A stretch of DNA of 64,000 bases from Patescibacteria group bacterium (lineage in GTDB: Bacteria; Patescibacteriota; Minisyncoccia; Phycocordibacterales; SBAW01). Both the position numbers and the translations under genes were made by a program. Below the pieces are notes generated by a model. It was given only the letters and a program-made list of their open reading frames with translations. It was not told where the DNA came from and searched no databases. Positions 32,377 to 39,498 of this stretch are shown here, one piece after another; the first letter of the stretch is position 1, and every line of letters begins with the position of its first letter. The stretch is from positions 14,735 through 78,734 of the forward strand of contig JAGWIT010000001.1 in the NCBI GenBank assembly GCA_028866155.1, written 5' to 3'.

Positions 32377-33603
32377 ATGGAGGAGCGCGACCACAAGAAG
32401 CTGGGCCCCGAACTTGAGCTTTTTTATATTGATCAGACAGTCGGTAAAGGGCTGCCTATGTTTTTACCTAAGGGCGCAACGCTCAAGCGCGAGCTCGAAC
32501 GGTTTGTGATAGAAGAAGAGCTCAAGCGCGGCTATCTCCATGTGCATACGCCCGACCTGGCAAAGCTCGAACTATACGAAAAAAGCGGTCACTACCCTCA
32601 CTACAAAGATTCGATGTACGCGCCTATTGAAATAGACGACGAGAAGTACATGCTGCGCCCGATGACCTGTCCGCATCATTTTCAGCTTTATCTCTCCAAA
32701 CCACACAGCTATCGCGAACTTCCCATGCGTATCGCAGAGCTCGCGCAACTCTACCGTTATGAGCAATCGGGCGAGCTTATGGGCCTGCAGCGGGTACGCA
32801 CCTTTTGCCTTGCGGACGCCCATATTATCTGTGCCGACGAAGAGCAAGCGGCCGACGAGGTAAGCAATGCGCTCGATCTTATCGAACACATGGCCGGCGT
32901 CTTTGGTCTCAAGCTAGAAGCAGACTACCGTTTCCGCCTCTCACTCGGCGACCGCGCCAATACCGAAAAATATTATAAAAATGACGCAGCGTGGGAAAAG
33001 AGCGAGGGACTGTTGCGCGAGGTTATGCAAAAGCGCGGCGAAAAGTTTGAAGAAGCAAAGGATGAAGCCGCATTTTATGGGCCCAAGATTGACGTGCAGA
33101 TGAAGAATGTTAACGGCAAAGAAGACACGGCCTTTACCGTTCAATATGACTTTTGCATGCCCGACCGCTTCAATCTCACCTACGTGGGCGAAGACGGCAA
33201 AGATCATCGCGCCTTTGTCGTGCATCGCTCTTCAATAGGCGCCATCGAACGCATCATGGCTTTTCTTATCGAGAAGTATGCGGGCGCGTTCCCTCTTTGG
33301 CTCTCGCCAGTGCAGGCGCGCATACTCCCGATTGCCGGCACGCATAAAGATTTTGCTCAAAATGTTTTAAGTCAATTCAAACAGGCCGGCATCCGAGCCG
33401 AGCTCGACGAGAGCAACGAGACGCTCGGCAAAAAGATACGCGAGGCCAAAACGCAAAAGATCCCCTATATGCTGGTCATTGGCGACCAAGAAGTGGCCTA
33501 CAAAACCGCGACACTCGAGAGCCGCGATAAAGGCAAAATCGGGACGCTTTCAATAGACGAAATCGTTTCAAAGTTGAATGAAGAAATAAAGGCACGGGTA
33601 TAA
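32377..33603 (+). CDS. thrS: Threonyl-tRNA synthetase, short form without editing domain
   Basis: 408 residues beginning at the catalytic core: HKKLGPELELFYIDQTVGKG is the usual entry to the class II domain, followed by MLRPMTCPHHFQLY, motif 2 (YRYEQSGELMGLQRVRTFCLAD), motif 3 (HRSSIGAIERIMAFLIEKYAG) and the C-terminal anticodon-binding domain. The TGS and N2 editing domains of the usual 640-residue enzyme are missing, and no open frame upstream could encode them. Mischarged Ser-tRNA-Thr would have to be tolerated or cleared in trans. Confidence 0.95.
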   Translation: MEERDHKKLGPELELFYIDQTVGKGLPMFLPKGATLKRELERFVIEEELKRGYLHVHTPDLAKLELYEKSGHYPHYKDSMYAPIEIDDEKYMLRPMTCPHHFQLYLSKPHSYRELPMRIAELAQLYRYEQSGELMGLQRVRTFCLADAHIICADEEQAADEVSNALDLIEHMAGVFGLKLEADYRFRLSLGDRANTEKYYKNDAAWEKSEGLLREVMQKRGEKFEEAKDEAAFYGPKIDVQMKNVNGKEDTAFTVQYDFCMPDRFNLTYVGEDGKDHRAFVVHRSSIGAIERIMAFLIEKYAGAFPLWLSPVQARILPIAGTHKDFAQNVLSQFKQAGIRAELDESNETLGKKIREAKTQKIPYMLVIGDQEVAYKTATLESRDKGKIGTLSIDEIVSKLNEEIKARV

Positions 33604-33606
33604 ACA

Positions 33607-33648
33607 AAAAAATCCCCCAACTGAATATCAGAAGTGGGATTTTTTTTA
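33607..33648 (+). terminator. Terminator of thrS
   Basis: AAATCCC ... GGGATTT hairpin followed by TTTTTT. Confidence 0.75.
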
Positions 33649-33688
33649 TAAACGGGGCACTTACATTAGGAATGCATACTTCTTATAT

Positions 33689-34684
33689 TTAAGCCGTTCG
33701 GCTTCTAGGGCGGTTTATCTGCGAGAGAATAAAATCATCTATCACATCCTCCTGTGTCGATTGAATCGGTGCGCTTACTTGCACCGCAGACGGGTTAAGG
33801 ATGGCCGCTATCTGTTGGGCGAGCGCGTTAATGTCGAGTGCGGCTTGCGAAGGCGAACCTTGCTGGACGCGAACGCCGACGGAGTCTGCGACGGAGGGTG
33901 AGCGGGAAGCAAGGTTCGCCGAAGCATTGCCGAAAAGAAAGTTCTTCATCGCGCGGAAGATGCGATTTTGCACGCGCTTGACGACGATGAGGTAGGCTGC
34001 GGCGAGGCACCAGAGGATAAGGAATCCCCAGTACGCTATCGTGCCCCAAAAGCCGAGGTCAAGACCGGTGTACGGCACCGCCGAGAGCGAGACATACGGA
34101 GTGCTGTTGTAAGCAATGGGCTGAGGGCACACCGGATAGCCGATACAGCCGCACGTGTTGCAGACCGGGGTCGGATTATTATAAACGACCGGCGGATTAT
34201 TGTAGATGACAGGCTGGGGTGCCGGGTTGGTGACAGTAGTAACCGTCGTCGGCGAGCTCACCGTCGTGTTGCAGCTGTTGATCGCAGTGCACGAGTTGCC
34301 GTTGTCGATGACATTGGTGTTGACGTTGGTATTTGAAGGAAGGTAAGAAGAACCGAGATATCCGCCGCCCATGAGATATCCGCCGCCGAGATACGAGCTG
34401 GTCATGTAGCCTGAGGAGCCCAAGTAATCGGAGGAGTATGAAGAGGGGTAATAATCCATGGAGCCGTAGTTGGCGGGATAATAATCCATGGAGCCATAGC
34501 TGGTTGGATAGTAATCCATGGAGCCATAGTCGGTGGTAGTGGGATAATAATCCATGGAGCCATAGTTACCGAAATCGTCCGCATGAGCAGGAGCGGCAGC
34601 GAAGGCGAGCGGGAGTATCATCAAAATTGCCGCCATAGAAGCGATACCGAGATTGCGAGACATAATTTTACTAAGCGTATTCAT
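33689..34684 (-). CDS. Secreted/membrane protein with YGSMDYYP tandem repeats
   Basis: 331 residues. There is an N-terminal signal segment (IASMAAILMILPLAFAAAPAHA), then four copies of YGSMDYYP with short spacers, a Gly/Ser/Tyr/Leu-rich stretch, a Thr/Asn/Pro-rich region with CNTCGC, one transmembrane helix (GTIAYWGFLILWCLAAAYLIVV) and a cytoplasmic tail of about 100 residues. The ATG at 34684 or at 34663 could be used. A TTGACA-N17-TACAAG promoter lies upstream. No family recognised; the architecture suggests an exposed low-complexity surface protein. Confidence 0.75.
   Translation of the reverse strand: MNTLSKIMSRNLGIASMAAILMILPLAFAAAPAHADDFGNYGSMDYYPTTTDYGSMDYYPTSYGSMDYYPANYGSMDYYPSSYSSDYLGSSGYMTSSYLGGGYLMGGGYLGSSYLPSNTNVNTNVIDNGNSCTAINSCNTTVSSPTTVTTVTNPAPQPVIYNNPPVVYNNPTPVCNTCGCIGYPVCPQPIAYNSTPYVSLSAVPYTGLDLGFWGTIAYWGFLILWCLAAAYLIVVKRVQNRIFRAMKNFLFGNASANLASRSPSVADSVGVRVQQGSPSQAALDINALAQQIAAILNPSAVQVSAPIQSTQEDVIDDFILSQINRPRSRTA
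34449..34569. repeat. Tandem repeat, about 30-nt unit, four copies
   Basis: Copies of ATAATCCATGGAGCCATAG (plus strand; one has GTAATCC, one CCGTAG) separated by 8-15 variable nucleotides. On the coding strand each encodes YGSMDYYP. Units remain nearly identical at DNA level, so expansion is recent or copies are homogenised. Confidence 0.85.
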
Positions 34685-34730
34685 ATATTTTTTTTATTTT
34701 CTCCGGCCCTGCTGAGGTCCAGACCAAAGC

Positions 34731-34759
34731 CTTGTACCAAAACTTAATAATTGTGTCAA
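34731..34759 (-). promoter_or_regulatory. Sigma-70 promoter of the tandem-repeat protein gene
   Basis: Minus strand TTGACA (34759-34754), 17-nt spacer, TACAAG (34736-34731). Confidence 0.55.
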
Positions 34760-34805
34760 TACCCCACGCCCCAGGCTCAATCTTAAAATTAAGCTCAGAG
34801 AATGA

Positions 34806-34825
34806 GGGCTCTCCGAAGAGAGCCC
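34806..34825 (-). terminator. UUCG-tetraloop hairpin after the 217-aa secreted protein gene
   Basis: Perfect 8-bp stem GGGCTCTC/GAGAGCCC closed by a TTCG loop on the minus strand. The downstream T-tract is poor, so efficiency is uncertain. Confidence 0.5.
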
Positions 34826-34858
34826 AGAGGAACATCAAGCGGATATCCCTCCAAAGTG

Positions 34859-35512
34859 TCACCGGCAGTCGGATGCGCAACGGACGCCACCGTTGCCTAT
34901 CGGCCAGCACTTGTTGGTGCGGACCAGTTGCCGGGGTGGCAGACACTCGGCTGCCCTGTTCACCCGGACGAGATCATAATCTCGCCCGTGGCTGCGAACT
35001 TGGAGCGAACCGGCCGACACGTTATCGAACGTGTCGGAACGGGGCGGCACGCCCTTGCCGTATGCCGGAGGCGGACGATAGTATGCCTGCTGTCTGCCTT
35101 CAACTGGCGCGGCTGATGGCGCAACTGCCACCTTCGGGCAGGTTTCCATCTGCTTTTGGAAACCCTCGGCGGTCATGCCGTCGAGCTTCCTTGCTGCTTC
35201 ATCCGCCAACTGTGGCGACCAGGAACCCCTACAAACGGAGGTGAATTCTCTCCACCTCTGTGACCCCACCGCATATTCTCCCGACTTGGGCTCGGCTGCG
35301 GAGCGGGCTTGAGGCGCCGACTGAGCCGCGAGCTGTTCTTTCAGCTCCTTTATTTGCTGCTCAAGCGCCGCGATTTTTGGGGCGACTCTGGCGTCGACAC
35401 GCTTGTCGACGCCAGACTGTATCGCATGACCCTCTTTAATAGGGTCATGCGTCTGCGCCATAGCCGCCGAAGCGGACATGCCACAAACGAGGAGAGCGGC
35501 GAACTTCCACAT
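34859..35512 (-). CDS. Predicted secreted coiled-coil protein, 217 aa
   Basis: Start at the ATG at 35512, with AGAGGA 8 nt upstream. Signal peptide MWKFAALLVCGMSASAAMAQ, then a short helical coiled coil (KIAALEQQIKELKEQLAAQ), an Ala/Pro-rich linker, a conserved-looking block RWREFTSVCRGSWSPQLADE with two Cys around KQMETCPK, and a C-terminal part with paired cysteines. The signal peptide is typical of diderm-type secretory signals. No family recognised. It belongs to a minus-strand block of exported proteins. Confidence 0.7.
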   Translation of the reverse strand: MWKFAALLVCGMSASAAMAQTHDPIKEGHAIQSGVDKRVDARVAPKIAALEQQIKELKEQLAAQSAPQARSAAEPKSGEYAVGSQRWREFTSVCRGSWSPQLADEAARKLDGMTAEGFQKQMETCPKVAVAPSAAPVEGRQQAYYRPPPAYGKGVPPRSDTFDNVSAGSLQVRSHGRDYDLVRVNRAAECLPPRQLVRTNKCWPIGNGGVRCASDCR

Positions 35513-35590
35513 TGTTTTTATCCTCTGTGTATTTGTGAAGACCTGCCCCTTAGTCAGTCCGCCAAGGGGCGGCAAAGGGTTTGTGATTCA

Positions 35591-35619
35591 ATCTTACACT
35601 ACCTAGGGCATTTTGTCAA
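35591..35619 (-). promoter_or_regulatory. Sigma-70 promoter of the 217-aa secreted protein gene
   Basis: Minus strand TTGACA (35619-35614), 17-nt spacer, TAAGAT (35596-35591). The leader is about 75 nt and contains CCCCTTGG/CCAAGGGG-like pairing. Confidence 0.65.
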
Positions 35620-35685
35620 TACCCTTTCGTGAAAACCCGATTTTGGCCTTATGCAAAGCCCTAATCGGGAAATAACGAATACGAA

Positions 35686-35730
35686 CAAAAAAAATATGGA
35701 GGGCAGGCGATGTTTAGCACATCGCCTGCC
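35686..35730 (-). terminator. Terminator of the 348-aa membrane protein gene
   Basis: Perfect 12-bp stem GGCAGGCGATGT / ACATCGCCTGCC with a 5-nt loop, then on the minus strand CTCCATA and eight T's. Confidence 0.85.
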
Positions 35731-35742
35731 GACCATGGAACC

Positions 35743-36789
35743 CTACTTGTCGCCAGCGATGGCGTCGCGGAGATCTGCATAGTAGGAATCCGGCACGGGG
35801 GTGTTGACCTTCTTGTCCACGGCATCGGCTCTGTCGTTGAGACTGCGGATGTCAGACTTCAGGCCATCAACCGACTGAGTGATGCTATCGACGCTCCCCT
35901 TCAACTCTTTCGTCGACTCCTGTATTACCTCAGCAAGCTTGCTGATGTCATCGGGAGTAACCGAGGGAGTCGTAGTCTCGACTTTTGTCATTTGTTGCTG
36001 CTGCTTGCCGTCCTGCGTTTTTGGTGAAATGCTGTACCACTGAAGCCCCAGTGCCACAACCAAGATTACACAGGCCACAACAGCAATACGCCCAGAGCCA
36101 ACCTTGGGACTTTGAATCCGCGGGGCAGCCGAAGCGCGCCTGCGCGCGCGCCAGCTTTGAAGGCGTTCGCGCATACTTCGAAACAGCCACGAAACGCCGC
36201 GGCCGAGCTTGACCGCACCGTTTCGAAAGCGCTCGAACCAGCTCGGTTTAATGGCAATCTCGTCGGGCTTTTTCGGCCGAATCGTCCCGATATCCTCCAT
36301 TTTCAACTTTTGGATTTCATCCTTGACCGAACGCATTTCGGCAATTACGCCTTTAAATTGGTCGGCCAACAAGATAAGCACCCCGTTGAGATGTTTGTTC
36401 TCGTCGGAAAAAAGCGCCGCAATCCGCACATCGAGCTTGCGGAAAAGTTGTTCGTGAAGTTCTTCTTCGTACTTGAGGATGTCCTTCCAATGCGTGGTTG
36501 GATCCTCCAGATAGATCTTGAGCGCGTCAATGATGCTGGCGAGCCTTTCGACTTCACCTCTGAGTTCACTGATCGTCTTTTCGACCCTCTGAGTTTGGGC
36601 CTGTCGCTCATAAATCTCGACCTGGTTTATAGCCTTAGAGATGTCAGCCTTGATCTCGGGGACGTGGTTTTTAAATGGCGACTCGGCGTATGGGCCTTTC
36701 GGCTCGCCCGCTTTATTCACCTGCCGCCACGAACCATTTTTATCTTGCGCGACGCGCTGACCATGGGCGTTGATATGAATCTTAGCCAT
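35743..36789 (-). CDS. Single-span coiled-coil membrane protein, 348 aa
   Basis: Starts MAKIHINAHGQRVAQDKNGS with an AAGGA site in the upstream 15 nt. The N-terminal half is mostly helical with coiled-coil segments (about residues 40-165), then a basic stretch rich in Arg/Ser (FRSMRERLQSWRARRRAS), one transmembrane helix (IAVVACVILVVALGLQWY) and an external coiled coil (SKLAEVIQESTKELKGSVDS). No enzymatic motif. The layout resembles a membrane tether or sensor; function unknown. Confidence 0.7.
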   Translation of the reverse strand: MAKIHINAHGQRVAQDKNGSWRQVNKAGEPKGPYAESPFKNHVPEIKADISKAINQVEIYERQAQTQRVEKTISELRGEVERLASIIDALKIYLEDPTTHWKDILKYEEELHEQLFRKLDVRIAALFSDENKHLNGVLILLADQFKGVIAEMRSVKDEIQKLKMEDIGTIRPKKPDEIAIKPSWFERFRNGAVKLGRGVSWLFRSMRERLQSWRARRRASAAPRIQSPKVGSGRIAVVACVILVVALGLQWYSISPKTQDGKQQQQMTKVETTTPSVTPDDISKLAEVIQESTKELKGSVDSITQSVDGLKSDIRSLNDRADAVDKKVNTPVPDSYYADLRDAIAGDK

Positions 36790-36949
36790 TTTGCTTCCTT
36801 TCTATCCCGCAATGCGGGAGTTGTGATGAACTTCATCCGGCGATTAACCTGCCCCCACCGGTGTTGGGGGTTCCTCTAAACCACAAGTGGTTTACAGGAA
36901 CATATGCGACCACCTACAAAATAGATGAGCGAATATGAACCAATAAAGA

Positions 36950-36993
36950 ATTAAAAAGAAATTCCTGCGAGGCGCCGAGCTTTGGCGCCTCGC
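36950..36993 (-). terminator. Terminator of the 184-aa secreted protein gene
   Basis: Perfect 10-bp stem GCGAGGCGCC / GGCGCCTCGC followed on the minus strand by AGGAATTTCTTTTT. Confidence 0.75.
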
Positions 36994-37000
36994 GAGAAAG

Positions 37001-37555
37001 TTAGTGACCTTTGATGGGAAGATCGCCCCAACGTGCCCCGAAGCTCACGCCTGTCTTAACGATAACCGTTTGGTTGAGTGCTCCCTCGGTGAACTGCTCT
37101 TGCTCGGTCGGCCAACGTTGTGCCTCCGGCCACTCAAGCGCTTTGAGAGCTAGTTGTGGATCGGGCCAGGCAGTATGTTTGGGCGCTTCTTTCTTTGTCT
37201 CCTCTTTTGGGGGCATTGGCAAAGCCGCCGTCTGTTTTACCGCTTGAGGAGGCTGAGTCTTTTGCATTTGCTGCGACTTTTCTGCAGCCTCGTTGACCGC
37301 CACACAGTGCTCGGCCACGCCCGAAATCACATGGTCGAGCGTTCCCCAAGAACTCGCAAGGAATGCGTAGATGAGAGAGTCGGGATACTGTTTGTCTGGC
37401 TGGCAGCGGTGTATGGCTGCATACCGTTTGCCATACGCAAACGACCAGTCATGTTTTTGCTGGATGGTCAACGTCTCCCAGGTCTGTTGATCCATCGCCG
37501 ACGCAGTTGCCGCCGCCGCAAAAAACAGTAGTACAACAAGCATGAGATTTTTCAT
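37001..37555 (-). CDS. Predicted secreted protein, 184 aa
   Basis: Start at the ATG at 37555, which has a strong AAAGGAGGAG site 7-8 nt upstream. Signal peptide NLMLVVLLFFAAAATASA, then a mature part with two cysteines (HRCQPDKQ, AEHCVAV), a Gln/Pro/Lys-rich linker and a Trp-rich C-terminus. No family recognised. It follows the sortase gene on the same strand by about 90 nt and may be co-transcribed; no LPxTG-like sorting signal is visible in it. Confidence 0.7.
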   Translation of the reverse strand: MKNLMLVVLLFFAAAATASAMDQQTWETLTIQQKHDWSFAYGKRYAAIHRCQPDKQYPDSLIYAFLASSWGTLDHVISGVAEHCVAVNEAAEKSQQMQKTQPPQAVKQTAALPMPPKEETKKEAPKHTAWPDPQLALKALEWPEAQRWPTEQEQFTEGALNQTVIVKTGVSFGARWGDLPIKGH

Positions 37556-37644
37556 CTCGTACTCCTCCTTTCTGCTTCCTGTGTTGTGAAGAACTACCTC
37601 TTTTTGCAGAGGCATAGCCGCGCGCCCCTCGAAGTAAATAGGAT

Positions 37645-38286
37645 TTACCTCGGGACGAGCGAGTATGCCCCTACAAAGTCGGCTGAGACGACGAACCGGT
37701 TGGTCTTGTCGGCGAACGAGTCGCACGTCGAGAGCACGAGGTGTCTGCCATCCGTCGGAAGTTCTACCACATCCTCGGTGGCATCGGCAACCCTCACGCC
37801 AACGACGCTGTAGCGATACTCGGTGGTGTCCGAGTAAACGCTCACGATGTCGCCGGTCTTGAGATTCTGGATGCCGTCGAAGGTTTTGTAGTACTGGTGA
37901 TAGACAATAGGCAGGTAGGACGAATGGCCGAAGAGATACACCGTGCCGTCAACGCCAAGAAGCGATGAAGTCGGGTAGCGCACCGCTCCCTGCGTGAGCG
38001 CATCGTCCAAAATGCCGGCATCGGTCGACACCGGATTTTGTACCGCGACATCCAGACCGATCGACTTGGCAACCACGCGGACAGGGTTCTCGGGTTGGTC
38101 GGCTGCGGCAGGCGTGTTGGTGGTTTGCGGCGCGTTCGCCGAGTCCGTAGAGTTAAGCGGGTTTGGAGTTGCACCCACCGCCGCCAGAAACGCGGATGTG
38201 CCGACGAACATGAGTAAAAACACCGCCGCAAAGGCAAACGGGTGTTCAGAAATGTGGAAGATGGCTCCTTGGCCGGGGCGCTCCAT
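37645..38286 (-). CDS. Sortase family transpeptidase
   Basis: 213 residues. An N-terminal membrane anchor (AFAAVFLLMFVGTSAFLAAV) precedes a sortase beta-barrel with the catalytic triad visible: His in LFGHSSY, Cys in VLSTCDS and Arg in KTNRFVV. Compact barrel of the class E/F-like sort. Sortases cleave sorting motifs and attach proteins to the cell envelope or to each other. Substrates are not obvious in the window. A TTGACA-N17-TAGGCT promoter ends 10 nt before the ATG. Confidence 0.85.
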   Translation of the reverse strand: MERPGQGAIFHISEHPFAFAAVFLLMFVGTSAFLAAVGATPNPLNSTDSANAPQTTNTPAAADQPENPVRVVAKSIGLDVAVQNPVSTDAGILDDALTQGAVRYPTSSLLGVDGTVYLFGHSSYLPIVYHQYYKTFDGIQNLKTGDIVSVYSDTTEYRYSVVGVRVADATEDVVELPTDGRHLVLSTCDSFADKTNRFVVSADFVGAYSLVPR

Positions 38287-38296
38287 AGCGGTGAAT

Positions 38297-38325
38297 AGCC
38301 TACACTATTTAACCATATTTGTCAA
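38297..38325 (-). promoter_or_regulatory. Sigma-70 promoter of the sortase gene
   Basis: Minus strand TTGACA (38325-38320), 17-nt spacer, TAGGCT (38302-38297), 10 nt before the ATG, so the leader is very short. Confidence 0.65.
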
Positions 38326-38355
38326 TGCCCTCTACTAGGCAATAATTGCGAGAAC

Positions 38356-38384
38356 TTGACAAGCAAACGGCGCTATGGTAGCTT
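38356..38384 (+). promoter_or_regulatory. Sigma-70 promoter of the 355-aa surface protein gene
   Basis: TTGACA (38356-38361), 17-nt spacer, TAGCTT (38379-38384), 8 nt before the ATG at 38393. Confidence 0.6.
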
Positions 38385-38392
38385 TGCGCCGT

Positions 38393-39460
38393 ATGGAAAC
38401 ACAAGAGAAGCCCTCCGTGTGGGACATATTTCTCCGGACTATTGCGGTCTTGGGGCTCATCGCCGTCTTATTGCTCGGCGCATGGGGCATTATCCAACTT
38501 GCAGTCTCGCTCCCCTCTGTTTTCGGCGGCATCGGCAACAGCGTTTCGTCGCTCTTCAGCGGCGGCGCTCACAAAGAGACGCTCGCGGTCTCGGCGCCTT
38601 CGAGCGCCGCCTCAAGCCAGCAGATTACCGTGTCATGGACGCACCAAAACGGCAACGGTGATTATGCATACTCTCTCTCTTACGCCTGCCAAAACGGACT
38701 CTCGCTTAAGGCGCCCCTCCCCACCGGCAGCTACCAAACTATCGCCTGCAACACGCCGTTTAATTTCGTGAATGCAAGCGCACACATGATTGTCATCCCG
38801 GTGGCGAGCGTCTCGCAACCTGTCCCGCTCACGCTCACCGTTACGGCAACACAGCTCTCGACCGGAGCAATCACTACGACCGGTTCGGCGACGACCAACA
38901 TCACCGGCACCGCGACGCAGCCGAAGACCAGCGCCTACACCTCGCCCGCTCCGACCATGTCATACCAGCCGGCTCCGGTGCGCGCGACGCTCTACGGCTA
39001 CCCCGACCTCGCGGTCCGCTATGTCGGCGTCGTGCCGCAAGGCGGTCTCACCGCGCTTCAGTTTAGCGTCGAGAACAACGGCACCAACGTGACGCCCGCG
39101 GGCTGGACATTTAACGCACAGCTGCCGGTTAACGGCGGATACACGTTCGTGAGCCAGCCGCAGCAGGCGCTCTATCCGGGCGACAAGATCCTCTACACAT
39201 TGAGCTTCCAAACGCCGAGCCAATATCAAACCGGCTATCCGTACGGGTACACCTCAAACGGATATGGCTATACGGGACAAGGCAGCTATGCCTGCAGCGG
39301 CTATATCCCCTGCATACCGCCGACGCAGTACGGATATCCGTATCAAAATTATGGATACGGCTACACCGGCAGCGTAACGATAATGGTTGACCCGTACAAC
39401 TACATCCCAGAGCTCAACAAAATAAACAACCGACTCACGGTCCCCCTCTCGGTGTACTAA
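38393..39460 (+). CDS. Membrane-anchored surface protein with Tyr/Gly/Pro-rich tail
   Basis: 355 residues from the ATG at 38393 (METQEKPSVWD). One N-terminal transmembrane helix (FLRTIAVLGLIAVLLLGAWGII), a Ser/Thr-rich beta-sheet domain, a Pro-rich linker, a CARDB-like domain (DLAVRYVGVVPQGGLTALQFSVEN ... NKINNRLTVPL) interrupted by a Tyr/Gly-rich loop (YGYTSNGYGYTGQGSY). CARDB-like modules are common in adhesive extracellular proteins. It is divergent from the sortase gene, which could make it a functional partner (inference). Confidence 0.75.
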   Translation: METQEKPSVWDIFLRTIAVLGLIAVLLLGAWGIIQLAVSLPSVFGGIGNSVSSLFSGGAHKETLAVSAPSSAASSQQITVSWTHQNGNGDYAYSLSYACQNGLSLKAPLPTGSYQTIACNTPFNFVNASAHMIVIPVASVSQPVPLTLTVTATQLSTGAITTTGSATTNITGTATQPKTSAYTSPAPTMSYQPAPVRATLYGYPDLAVRYVGVVPQGGLTALQFSVENNGTNVTPAGWTFNAQLPVNGGYTFVSQPQQALYPGDKILYTLSFQTPSQYQTGYPYGYTSNGYGYTGQGSYACSGYIPCIPPTQYGYPYQNYGYGYTGSVTIMVDPYNYIPELNKINNRLTVPLSVY

Positions 39461-39498
39461 TCGAAACTTATATCCTCTGCTTATATTTAAACTTGGAC

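Noticed and set aside
34449..34569. Tandem repeats considered as a CRISPR array
   Set aside because: Spacers are 8-15 nt and the repeat is in frame with the YGSMDYYP peptide; no cas genes nearby.
36837..36900. Hairpins CCCCCA/TTGGGGG and TAAACCAC/GTGGTTTA upstream of the 348-aa gene as a riboswitch
   Set aside because: Two simple stem-loops only; no known riboswitch core could be recognised.
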